Shown: positions 43,149-52,384 of the stretch, piece by piece | How the letters are laid out: the number at the start of each line of letters is the position of its first letter | Position numbering within the stretch: position 1 is the stretch's first letter | DNA from: Massilia agilis | Lineage (GTDB): Bacteria > Pseudomonadota > Gammaproteobacteria > Burkholderiales > Burkholderiaceae_D | Direction of reading: 5' to 3' | Assembly: GCF_024756255.1 (NCBI RefSeq) | Contig: NZ_JANUHB010000004.1 | Location: 248,001 to 312,000, forward strand | Length of the DNA stretch: 64,000 nucleotides | The notes under the pieces: generated by a model | Database searches by the model: none | What the model was told of the DNA's origin: nothing | What the model saw: only the letters and a program-made list of their open reading frames with translations | Translations under genes and position numbers: made by a program

Positions 43149-44471
43149 TTAAGAAGCCAGCTTCAGCGGCCGCGTCGAGCACAAGCGGAACCGCCCGCGT
43201 CCGGTCTTTTCTATATGTATGCCGGTATTGCGCTCGGCCAGGCGCCGTGCCAGCAACAGCAGGCGCGCTTCCAGGTTGTCCGACAGGTCGGGCAGGCGGA
43301 TGCGCGGGTCGAGTCGCAGTTCGCGGTTGGAAAACTCGGTGCGTCCCAGCTCCAGCGCGTCGCGCACCAGCACCGCGAAGATCGACCCGGCCACGCCCTT
43401 GATCAGGTAGTCGTCACCAAGGAAGATGCTGTCGTTCTCCGGGTAGTGGCGCACCAGCAGCGGCTCGCCGCCGCCGGGGCAATCCCCGTTGTGCCCCGCG
43501 CGCGGCGCATCGTCCGCGGTGTCGGTTGATTGCAGCGTGTGGATCGCCATCGCCAGCTGGTTGGCCAGCGCCACCAGCGCGTCCTCGTCGTCGTAGGTGA
43601 AGCGCAGGTCCTGCGGGCTTTCCACGTACAGCACGCCGATCAGGCGCTGGTTCGCGAGCATCGGCACTGCCAGCTGGCTGCGCGACTCGGGCAGGCCCGG
43701 CAGCGGGATCGCGGTTTCGAGCGCGTGCATGCCGCCGCCGACCGCATTGTCGCGGATTGCGCGGTTGTAGGCGTATTCGGCGCTCATGTGGCCGATGCGG
43801 ATCGGCGTGCGCTCGCGCGCGGCCACGCCGATCACGCCGTCGCCCAGCGGGATCTCCGAGCCCACGCCCGACTCCTCGTAGCCGCGGCTGGCCACGGTGT
43901 ACAGGCGCTGCCCGGCCTGGTCGTACAGCAGCGCCATCGAGTGGCCGATGTCGAACTCGCGCTCGAGGCAGTCCAGGGTGTCGGCCAGCAGCGACTCCAG
44001 GTCGGTGTCCAGGCCAATGCGCTCGCTGGTGCGGCGCAGCGCCGCCAGCAGGTTGCGGTGCGGCGGCTGCGGCAGCACCTGGCCCGGCACCTGCTCGAGC
44101 GCGTGCACGCGGAACACGTCGGCGCCCAGCAGCTTGAACACCCCGCTCATGCCCACGTGCGAGGCGACACCGGCGATCTTGGCCTTCATGCTCTCGAACA
44201 GCGGGCCGCAGGTTTCGGTGCGCAGGAATTCGAGGGTGAGGCGGTACTGCGCGGCGGTCACCGCGTCGATCACGACCAGCATCGCGTGCGGGTTGGCCAG
44301 CAGGTTGGCGCGCGTCTTGTTGAAGAACTGCCAGGACAGCGCGATGTGGTCGCTGTCCACGAACTGCACTTGCGACAGGTAAGCCACGTTGGGCGTGCCG
44401 TCCAGGCTCACCGTGGTCATGGTGGCCGGGATGACGCCCTCGAAGCAGGCGCGGATCGCATCGACCTTCAT
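43149..44471 (-). CDS. PNPOx-fold, GAF and winged-helix-like fusion protein
   Basis: 440 residues in three parts. Residues 1-130 resemble a pyridoxamine-phosphate-oxidase-like flavin fold (GTPNVAYLSQVQFVDSDHIALSWQ in two blocks). Residues about 140-320 form a GAF domain (LLADTLDCLEREFDIGHSM, then VPMLANQRLIGVLYVES). The last 90 residues (EFSNRELRLDP, LLARRLAERN, TGRGRFRL) look like a winged helix. It is probably a cytoplasmic redox or flavin-responsive regulator. It is translationally coupled to a second PNPOx-fold gene. Confidence 0.75.
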   Translation of the reverse strand: MKVDAIRACFEGVIPATMTTVSLDGTPNVAYLSQVQFVDSDHIALSWQFFNKTRANLLANPHAMLVVIDAVTAAQYRLTLEFLRTETCGPLFESMKAKIAGVASHVGMSGVFKLLGADVFRVHALEQVPGQVLPQPPHRNLLAALRRTSERIGLDTDLESLLADTLDCLEREFDIGHSMALLYDQAGQRLYTVASRGYEESGVGSEIPLGDGVIGVAARERTPIRIGHMSAEYAYNRAIRDNAVGGGMHALETAIPLPGLPESRSQLAVPMLANQRLIGVLYVESPQDLRFTYDDEDALVALANQLAMAIHTLQSTDTADDAPRAGHNGDCPGGGEPLLVRHYPENDSIFLGDDYLIKGVAGSIFAVLVRDALELGRTEFSNRELRLDPRIRLPDLSDNLEARLLLLARRLAERNTGIHIEKTGRGRFRLCSTRPLKLAS

Positions 44472-44968
44472 CGCGCCACCTGCAGTGCCTGGCCGGCGTT
44501 GGGACCGGGCGTTTGCGAGTACGCCTCCAGCGGCGTGAAGCGCAGCGCGACGATGTCTTCGTCCGGGCAGGCCAGCACGGTGCGGATCAGCGCCTGCGAA
44601 TAGCCGAGCGCGCCCAGGTGCGCGACGAAGCCGTCGCGAAAGCGCCCGGCCAGCGCCACGTCGTCCGCGCTGGCCGGTTCCTGGCGCGCGTCACGGCCCT
44701 TGAGCTGCAGCGCGCGGTGGGTGGCCGGCCAGGTGAACACCGCGGCGATGCGGCCGGTTTCGGCCACGTGCGCCAGCAGCGGCGCGCCCTGCACCCGGGA
44801 CAGCAGGATCGTCACCTCGGTGAGGTCGTCCGATACCTTGCACCCGAGCGCGCGCACCACGCTGGGACGCATGTCGGCCCCGCACGAGCCGACCGTGAAC
44901 GAGATCCCGGGCCGCTGCATGAAGGCGGCCAGTTCGGCATCGAGGATCGGGGACGGGGCAGGGGCCAT
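44468..44968 (-). CDS. Pyridoxamine 5'-phosphate oxidase-fold protein
   Basis: 166 residues resembling the split-barrel flavin/F420-binding family rather than true PdxH: VGSCGADMRPSVVRALG and a later KGRDARQEP. No PdxH active-site motif is visible. The end overlaps the GAF-fusion gene by 4 bases. An inverted repeat (TTGAGT/ACTCAA, 44988-45009) lies just upstream of the start and could be its operator. Confidence 0.75.
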   Translation of the reverse strand: MAPAPSPILDAELAAFMQRPGISFTVGSCGADMRPSVVRALGCKVSDDLTEVTILLSRVQGAPLLAHVAETGRIAAVFTWPATHRALQLKGRDARQEPASADDVALAGRFRDGFVAHLGALGYSQALIRTVLACPDEDIVALRFTPLEAYSQTPGPNAGQALQVAR

Positions 44969-44987
44969 GGTCTGGTAACGACAATTG

Positions 44988-45009
44988 TTGAGTGAATGAT
45001 ACTACTCAA
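44988..45009. promoter_or_regulatory. Dyad upstream of the PNPOx-fold pair
   Basis: Perfect arms TTGAGT and ACTCAA separated by 10 bases, flanked by CAATTG on both outer sides (44982 and about 45013). It is positioned 20-40 bases before the start codon, as an operator would be. The binding protein is unknown; the GAF fusion with its winged helix is one candidate. Confidence 0.4.
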
Positions 45010-45074
45010 GTTGCAATTGCGTGCGCGGGATGTGAGCTGGTGAGATCCCCGCGCAACGCCTGCGCCGCCTTGGC

Positions 45075-46349
45075 TCACATCGTCATGAACATCGCCACCA
45101 CGGCCACCAGCATGATGGCCACGCCGAACCAGCCGATGACGGTGTGGCGCGTGGACAGGGTGAACTGGCCCATGATCTTGTTGTTATGGGCCAGCATCAT
45201 CATCACCGTCATGATCGGCACCGCGATCACGCCGTTGATCTGGGCCGACAGCACCAGCGCCTTGATCGGGTCCACCGGTGCGAAATCGAGCAGGATGCCG
45301 CCGATCGTGGCCAGCGCGATGATGGCGTAGAACTCGCGCGCCTCGACCACCTTCAGGTCGAGCCCATTACGCCAGCGGAAGCTCTCGGTGACCGCGTAGG
45401 CCGCCGAACCGGCCAGCACCGGCACCGCCAGCAGGCCGGTGCCGATGATCCCGAGCGCGAACAGCAGGAACGCGAACTCGCCCGCCACCGGCCGCAGCGC
45501 CTCGGCGGCCTGGGCCGAGGTCTGGATATTGGTGATGCCGTGCGCACCGAGGGTCACGGCGGTGGTCAGCATGATGAAGTAGGCGACCACGTTGGAAAAA
45601 CCCATGCCGAACAGCGTGTCGGTCTTGATGCGGTTCAGCTGCGCACCCGCGTCCTTGGCGCCGATGCGCAGTGCGCGCGCGGCCCGGTCGGCGCGCAGCT
45701 CCTCGACTTCCTGCGAGGCCTGCCAGAAGAACAGGTAGGGGCTGATGGTGGTGCCGAACACCGCCACGATCAGCCCCACCGAATCCTTGTTGAACGTGAA
45801 GTGCGGCCAGACCGTGCGCGCCAGCACCTCGGTCCACGGCATGTTCACGGCAAAGGCGGTGGCCACGTAGGCGAGCAGGCCGAGCGTGAGCCACTTCAGG
45901 TAGCGCACGTAGGTGCCATAGGGGAGGAACACCTGCAGCCCCAGGCAGACCAGGCCGAAGCCGAGCGCGTACAGGTGGGCGCTGCCCGCGCCGGTCACGA
46001 GCCGCATCGCTTCGCCCATGGCGGCGATGTCGGCGGCGATGTTGATCACGTTGGCCACCAGGAGCAGCAGCACGATCACGTACAGCAGCCAGGGCGAGTA
46101 TGCGCGGCGGATGTTGGCCGCCAGGCCACGCCCGGTGACGCGGCCGATGCGTGCCGAGACCAGCTGGATGCCGACCATGAACGGGTAGGTCAGCACCAGG
46201 GTCCAGAGCGTATTGAAGCCGAATTGCGCGCCCGCCTGCGAGTAGGTCGCGATGCCGGATGGGTCGTCGTCGGCGGCGCCGGTGATCAGCCCGGGGCCGA
46301 GTGCTTTGAGTGTCGCGTTGTCGGTGAGGCGGCGGAACGAGAACTTCAT
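45075..46349 (-). CDS. Nramp-like divalent metal transporter with altered metal site
   Basis: 424 residues with about 11 membrane helices. Helix 1 reads GAADDDPSGIATYSQAG, where canonical Nramp has DPGN. Helix 6 reads GTTISPYLFFWQ, where canonical Nramp has MPH. The fold therefore looks Nramp, but both metal-coordinating motifs differ, as in Nramp-related proteins with other ion specificity. The substrate is unknown; Mg2+ or another metal is possible. The ATG at 46349 is preferred to a TTG five codons upstream. Confidence 0.82.
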   Translation of the reverse strand: MKFSFRRLTDNATLKALGPGLITGAADDDPSGIATYSQAGAQFGFNTLWTLVLTYPFMVGIQLVSARIGRVTGRGLAANIRRAYSPWLLYVIVLLLLVANVINIAADIAAMGEAMRLVTGAGSAHLYALGFGLVCLGLQVFLPYGTYVRYLKWLTLGLLAYVATAFAVNMPWTEVLARTVWPHFTFNKDSVGLIVAVFGTTISPYLFFWQASQEVEELRADRAARALRIGAKDAGAQLNRIKTDTLFGMGFSNVVAYFIMLTTAVTLGAHGITNIQTSAQAAEALRPVAGEFAFLLFALGIIGTGLLAVPVLAGSAAYAVTESFRWRNGLDLKVVEAREFYAIIALATIGGILLDFAPVDPIKALVLSAQINGVIAVPIMTVMMMLAHNNKIMGQFTLSTRHTVIGWFGVAIMLVAVVAMFMTM

Positions 46350-46493
46350 GGATGGCCTGCGCAAGTACGACCGGGCGCGGCCAGACGACGGTCAGCGCGC
46401 CAGGGATGGATCGAATGGATGGGGACTGTTCATGGTCGGGGCGAAGTGTAGCATGGCCGATCAGGGGCTGCCTACCGGGCCGTGCATCTGCTG

Positions 46494-46533
46494 GTTGAAC
46501 GCGTGGGCAGGCTCTCCTGCCCACGCGTTCAAC
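46494..46533. repeat. Perfect 18-bp hairpin
   Basis: GTTGAACGCGTGGGCAGG pairs fully with CCTGCCCACGCGTTCAAC around a CTCT loop. It overlaps the last codons of the small exported-protein gene and lies between it and the Nramp-like gene, so it may act as a transcript end or processing site. The GCGTGGGC core is shared with the repeats at 32376 and 42498. Confidence 0.85.
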
Positions 46534-47020
46534 GTGTGGCGGCGTCAACGCGCGGCAGCCAGCCCAGTTCCTCGCGAAAGCCGGCGCCGCCGTCGTCGCA
46601 GACCAGGTGCCACATGGTCTTCCCGCCACGCTTCACGACCACGCCATCTTCGGTGTACGGCGTGCGCTCGGCGTCGTCGGCGCGGGCCGACTTGCTGTAC
46701 ACCTCGTAGCGGTAGGCGCCGCGATCGAACACCACGCGCGTGACGCCGCCGCCGAACAGCGGCGTGGTGGACAGCCCGAACGGACCCGTTCCGGCCGCGC
46801 GCGCGCCGGCGCGCGGAAACGACATCTCGACACCATCGCGGCCACCGAACCGGTACGCGAGCTGGCCGCGCACGCCCTGCGGGCGGCACAGCGACACGGT
46901 CTTTGCGCCCACCTGGCACGAGAACACCACCGCCTCGTCCGGCGTGCACAACTGCGCGCTGGCTTCTTGCGCCATGCTTGCCGCCAGCAGCCCCGCGAGC
47001 ACGGGTTTATTCCATCGCAT
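46529..47020 (-). CDS. Small exported protein paired with the GH19 enzyme
   Basis: 163 residues with a signal peptide (cleavage after SA, about residue 22). The mature part has four Cys, two near its start (LCTPDEAVVFSCQ), then SLCRP and HLVCDDGG, giving a compact disulphide-stabilised domain. No enzyme motif is seen. AAAGGA supports the start at 47020, which overlaps the GH19 gene by 14 bases. A periplasmic protein translationally coupled to a wall hydrolase without signal peptide could be its immunity protein or inhibitor. Confidence 0.65.
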   Translation of the reverse strand: MRWNKPVLAGLLAASMAQEASAQLCTPDEAVVFSCQVGAKTVSLCRPQGVRGQLAYRFGGRDGVEMSFPRAGARAAGTGPFGLSTTPLFGGGVTRVVFDRGAYRYEVYSKSARADDAERTPYTEDGVVVKRGGKTMWHLVCDDGGAGFREELGWLPRVDAATR

Positions 47021-47723
47021 TCCTGATCCTTTCATAGCGCGCCCTCCGGTCGTCCAGGCCATTGAGGCCACCGTTGACCTTTTGCGTGACGGCCGCTACG
47101 TCGTCGCCGTCGGCCACTGCGTTGATGTCGTTCGCCTGCCAGAAGTAGAACGCCGACTCGATGCCGTACCCCAGGTCGGAGCCGAGCAAATCCGGGGTGG
47201 CCACGAAGTCGCGCTGGTCCTGCGGCTGGCGCTGGTTGTGGCAGGCGGTGAAGGCACGGTAGTTGTCCTTGCCGGTCAGCTGGATCAGGCCGCGCCCGCG
47301 GTAGCGGTAACCGTCGCCCGAGCCTTCGTCGCCGTTCCCGAGCCGCAGGGCGTACACATAGCTGAGCAGGTTTTGCGGATTGTGGGCGTAGGCCGCTTCG
47401 TCGGTCCACAGCTTGGGGCGCAGCTGCGCCGGTTTGCCGTCCGGGCCCAGCGCGCAGTTGTCGCGGGCCGCGTCGTACCGGGCGGCGCCGCCCTTGCAGC
47501 CGAACACCTGGCGCATGCGCGGCGCGGAGTAGCTGCCGTTTTCCACCGCGTTGCGGAACGCGCTTTCATGGCCGATCTGGGACAGGAAGTGGGCGATGCG
47601 GGTGCGCGTGTTGACCTCGTAGGCCAGCGCATACGCGTTGAGCGCGTCGAGCATGCCGGCGTAATAGTCGGCGCTGTTGGTGCTGTCGGCCGCTTGCAGC
47701 AGCCCGACGGTGATGGCTGCCAT
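47007..47723 (-). CDS. GH19-family chitinase or endolysin-like hydrolase
   Basis: 238 residues. GH19 features: catalytic Glu53 in FLSQIGHESAF, a second candidate Glu62, and YRGRGLIQLTGKDNY for substrate binding. There is no signal peptide and no chitin-binding module. Such stand-alone GH19 domains act as phage endolysins or as type VI effectors that cut peptidoglycan, as well as chitinases. No phage genes are nearby. The start is supported by AGGAGC. Coupling to a small periplasmic protein favours an effector and immunity pair (inference). Confidence 0.82.
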   Translation of the reverse strand: MAAITVGLLQAADSTNSADYYAGMLDALNAYALAYEVNTRTRIAHFLSQIGHESAFRNAVENGSYSAPRMRQVFGCKGGAARYDAARDNCALGPDGKPAQLRPKLWTDEAAYAHNPQNLLSYVYALRLGNGDEGSGDGYRYRGRGLIQLTGKDNYRAFTACHNQRQPQDQRDFVATPDLLGSDLGYGIESAFYFWQANDINAVADGDDVAAVTQKVNGGLNGLDDRRARYERIRNAME

Positions 47724-47801
47724 CGTCGCTCCTGTCGCATCCGTGGGGATGCAGGAGATGATGGCACCATATTGATGAGCTTACACGGCCTTTGTGGCAG
47801 G

Positions 47802-47835
47802 GGCCGTTGCGGATCGTGTCAAATCCGCAACGGCC
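47802..47835 (-). terminator. Hairpin downstream of hemL
   Basis: Perfect 13-bp stem, GGCCGTTGCGGAT with ATCCGCAACGGCC, 8-base loop, starting 10 bases after the hemL stop. There is no T-run on either side, so it is either a non-canonical terminator or a 3'-end stabilising structure. Confidence 0.5.
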
Positions 47836-47845
47836 GCCGTTTCGG

Positions 47846-49133
<1,288 letters not shown>

Positions 49134-49144
<11 letters not shown>

Positions 49145-49991
49145 GGTCCGGTTGTGAAGTCGAGGGTGTCATGCCCGCGCCAGCCTGCACGGCGCGGAAG
49201 AATTTATTGGGCACGAGTTTGCCCATGCCGAAGCGCTGGGCATGGGCCAGCGCGCCTGTGGTGTATTCCTGTGCCAGCCGCACGGCCGGCGCGGCTTCGT
49301 GACCGCGCGCCATCAGCGCGGCCAGCGCGGCCGACAGCGTGGAGCCGGCGCCGATGAACGGGCCCGGCAAGGCCTGCCATTCGATCTCGGCGCGCAGGCC
49401 GTCGCGGTCGAACAGCTTGTTGCAGGGGGCGCCGGCGGCAGTGCTGGCGCTGGTGACCAGCACGTATTCGCAGCCGCTGGCGATGATCTCGGCCACGTTC
49501 TCGCCCAGCGCGGCGGCCTCGCTGCCTTCGCGCCAGGTCTCGGCCATGCGCGCAAGCTCCACCTGCGATACCATCAGCAGCGACGCTTGCGGCACCAGGA
49601 TCTGGCGGATCGCCGAGACCATGTCTTCGTCGAGCAGTCCGGAGTCGGGCAGGCTTGACAGGAACGGGTCGAGGATCAGCGGGACATCGTTGTAGTCGGA
49701 GACGATTTCGGCAATGGCCGAGGCTTGCTCAGCGCTGCTCAAGGCGCCGACCTTGAACGCGGCGACCGGCATGTCCTCCAGCAGCACCCTGGCCTGGTCC
49801 ATGACCCAGTCGGGATCGATTTCCTGCACGTCTTCGACGCGGGCCGAATCGGCGATCAGGATGCTGGTTGCGACCGTCAGCGCGTGGCAGCCTTGGGCCG
49901 CGCACGCCGCCAGGTCGGCCTGTATGCCGAGCGCGCCGACCGGATCGGACACGCCGAAGGTGAGCACGAGTGGGGTGGTTTGGTTTTGCAC
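49134..49991 (-). CDS. thiD: Divergent hydroxymethylpyrimidine/phosphomethylpyrimidine kinase
   Basis: 285 residues of the ribokinase-like ThiD family, thiamine pyrimidine salvage and synthesis. The substrate loop reads [16 protein letters not shown], where typical ThiD has GSDSGGGAGIQAD. The catalytic loop reads [10 protein letters not shown], where ThiD has GTGC: the conserved Thr and Cys are replaced by Ala and Ser. Either this lineage uses a variant active site or the protein has another pyrimidine-like substrate. It is coupled to hemL and divergent from the rubredoxin gene. Confidence 0.75.
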
Positions 49992-50049
49992 GGCGGGTAG
50001 ATTAAGATACCTGGTTCACCGCATTTTACTAGATAGAAGGATCGACAAC

Positions 50050-50244
50050 GTGAGTAGTAACGAAACAACCGCGCAGGCCTACCAGACCTGGATGTGCATG
50101 ATTTGCGGCTGGGTCTACGACGAAGAGGCCGGCGCGCCCGAAGAGGGCATCGCGCCCGGCACGCGCTGGGCCGACGTGCCGATGAACTGGACCTGTCCCG
50201 AGTGCGGCGCGCGCAAGGACGACTTCGAAATGACCACGATCTGA
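50050..50244 (+). CDS. Rubredoxin
   Basis: 64 residues. Two Cys-x2-Cys iron ligand pairs, MCMICGWVYDEEAG and TCPECGARKDDF, in the usual rubredoxin spacing, with Trp and Tyr core residues. It serves as a one-electron carrier. The start is the GTG at 50050, 9 bases after GAAGG; upstream frames would run through the thiD gene. Divergent from thiD, and only 4 bases from the end of the convergent PsiE-like gene. Confidence 0.92.
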   Translation: MSSNETTAQAYQTWMCMICGWVYDEEAGAPEEGIAPGTRWADVPMNWTCPECGARKDDFEMTTI

Positions 50245-50248
50245 CCCT

Positions 50249-50821
50249 TCATTCGCTCGCCTGCCCTGGCGAGCGCTTGCCGCCCCCGGTGCCGCTTTCC
50301 GCTTCCGTGTGGCGCCGCGCCGCCGACTCGTCGCGCGCACGCACCAGCCAGTAGACCAGTCCCAGCGCCAGCAGCGCCCCGGCCATCGCGGCCACCTTGG
50401 CCGGACTGGCTTGCTCTTCCAGCACCACGAATTTGCGCGCCAGCGCGATGAGCGCGATCAGGATCACCGTCTTGACCTGGATGATGCTCTCGTTGCGCAG
50501 CGCCACCTTGACGATCGAGTGCTTGAATTCGAGCGCGATCAGCACAGTCATGATCATGCCGAACACGAGCTGGAAGGTGTCCGGCTCGAGCACGTCGAGG
50601 GTTTCCGTGGCCAGCATGCGCGTCACGACGCGCACCAGTTCGACCAGGGCGACGATGATCACGACCGCGATCAGCCCGCTCAGCACGAGCGCCACCAGCT
50701 GCTCGAAGCGCTCGTAGAGCGTCATCACCTTCCACAGCCGTTTGATTTCGGCCCGCAGTTCCGAGCGCGCGCGCTCCGGCGGTTCCTCGTGCAGCCGTTC
50801 TCCGATCGGTATCTCTCGCAT
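50249..50821 (-). CDS. PsiE-like membrane protein
   Basis: 190 residues. Four hydrophobic helices (about 42-68, 83-108, 117-135 and 144-160) in the pattern of the phosphate-starvation-inducible PsiE family, with the motif FGMIMTVLIALEFKHSI. Function unknown. The N-terminal 40 residues are charged and cytoplasmic. Upstream to the deacetylase gene there is a gap of about 100 bases. Confidence 0.8.
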   Translation of the reverse strand: MREIPIGERLHEEPPERARSELRAEIKRLWKVMTLYERFEQLVALVLSGLIAVVIIVALVELVRVVTRMLATETLDVLEPDTFQLVFGMIMTVLIALEFKHSIVKVALRNESIIQVKTVILIALIALARKFVVLEEQASPAKVAAMAGALLALGLVYWLVRARDESAARRHTEAESGTGGGKRSPGQASE

Positions 50822-50923
50822 AAGAGCCCCTTGTTCCGGATGGTACCGGGCACCGGCCCGGCGGGATGCGCCAAGTGTAGTGCCGATCGGCGCCCTGCAC
50901 GCCCGGCAAGCGTGCGCGCCGCG

Positions 50924-52231
50924 CTAGCGCCCGGCAGGCACCGTGAAATCGCTGCCGTCCCAGCCGGCAAAGCGGTAGCCCTCGGCCGCCAGCCTGTCGA
51001 GCACGAGCGGCAGCGCCTTTACCGTCTGCTGGTGGATGTCGTGGAACAGGATGATGCCGCGCCCCTCCTGGTGCAGGGTGGTCATGACACGCTGCGTAAT
51101 CGACGCCGGCACCGGATCGGACCAGTCGAGCGAATCCACGTTCCACATCACCGACAGCAGGCGGGCGTCGGCCACGACGCGCTTGCCTTCGGCGTTGCGG
51201 TCGCCGTACGGGAAACGGAACAGGATCGAGCGCTGCGGATCGAGTGTCCTGAGCAGCAGGTCGGTGTCCAGGATCTCGGCTTTCAGGCGCTCGCCGGTCA
51301 GTTTGGTCAGCTGGGCGTGGGTCATGCTGTGGTTGCCCAGCACGTAGCCGGCGGCGCGCAGCTTGCGGCTGATGTCCGCGCCGCCGTTCAGGTGCGGCGC
51401 GCCGTCCTTGCCGATGCTGCCGATGTTCTGGCCCACCGTGAAGAACACCGCCGGCACTTTGTACTTTGCCAGGATCGCTGCGATCTGTTCGCTGTACACG
51501 CGGTGCGGGCCGTCGTCGAAGGTCAGCGCGACGGTCTTTGGCGGCAGCCGGGTGCCGAAGATCTCGGCCGGCGTCGGCTGGGCAGGCGGCAGCTGCACGC
51601 CCGCCTCCTTGAGGATGTCCTCGCGCCGGTACCGGCTTGCCAGCCAGGCGACGTAACTGTCCCACTTTTCGCGCCGTGGCGCAATCATGGCCTGGCCAAG
51701 CGGGTCGAACGCGGCATGCAGCTCCTTGTCGTAGGCGCGCTCGATGTCGTCCAGTGCCTGCAGGTCTTGCGCGAGCCGCTTGTGCAGCCTGACGGCCTGT
51801 GGCCCGGCTTCGCCGGCGACCTCGTCGTAGAGCGCGGCGAGCGTTTCGCGGAAGGCCAGGCGGTCGGCGTCGTGCAGCGCAGGGTCGGACCCGACCTCGC
51901 TCAGCAGCGCGCCGGCCTGCTCGAAACGCCCGGCCTGGCCGGAGTGCACCAGCTCGGCCAACGCCGCGTCGATGCGCGCGCGCCGCTGCTGGTTGTCGTG
52001 GAAGAGCTGCTTGCCGACCCGGTTGACGAGCTCGCGCTGGGGTGGCGGCATCGCGTCCTGGCCGGCGGTGAGCACGATGATCTTGCGGTAGGCCGCCAGC
52101 ATGTCGCGCATGTCGGCCGCGATGGCCTGCCGCGCATCGGGCGGCCCGGCGGGGTGCGGCGTGGTGCATGCGGCAAGGGTGGCGCAGGCCACGACAACGA
52201 GGCCGGCAAGGTAGAGGGCGGGGCGGCGCAT
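50924..52231 (-). CDS. Polysaccharide deacetylase lipoprotein
   Basis: 435 residues. A lipobox (TLAAC) at about residue 22 makes it a lipoprotein. An all-helical segment with no known motif covers about 35-190. A NodB-homology domain follows: TFDDGPH with metal-site Asp, HSMTHAQL with the two His ligands, RFPYGDRN, DSLDWSDP and ILFHDIH. It probably removes N-acetyl groups from a surface or wall polysaccharide. The ATG at 52231 is chosen because it begins the lipoprotein signal peptide and has AGGTGA upstream. Confidence 0.88.
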   Translation of the reverse strand: MRRPALYLAGLVVVACATLAACTTPHPAGPPDARQAIAADMRDMLAAYRKIIVLTAGQDAMPPPQRELVNRVGKQLFHDNQQRRARIDAALAELVHSGQAGRFEQAGALLSEVGSDPALHDADRLAFRETLAALYDEVAGEAGPQAVRLHKRLAQDLQALDDIERAYDKELHAAFDPLGQAMIAPRREKWDSYVAWLASRYRREDILKEAGVQLPPAQPTPAEIFGTRLPPKTVALTFDDGPHRVYSEQIAAILAKYKVPAVFFTVGQNIGSIGKDGAPHLNGGADISRKLRAAGYVLGNHSMTHAQLTKLTGERLKAEILDTDLLLRTLDPQRSILFRFPYGDRNAEGKRVVADARLLSVMWNVDSLDWSDPVPASITQRVMTTLHQEGRGIILFHDIHQQTVKALPLVLDRLAAEGYRFAGWDGSDFTVPAGR

Positions 52232-52384
52232 GGCATCACCTGCGGGGGTAGCGTATTCCTCCACAAGGTAGCCCGTATGGCTGTGCTCGCCAAAAAATCC
52301 GGCGCGCGCCTCGCTTTTCGTCAAACGCTTTGCCCTGCGTCAATGCCATCAAGCCATTTTATGCAGGCTGCCCCGCGCCAAAGC

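Noticed and set aside
47007..47723. Prophage endolysin as sign of a prophage
   Set aside because: No holin, structural or integrase genes nearby; the flanking genes are chromosomal housekeeping genes.
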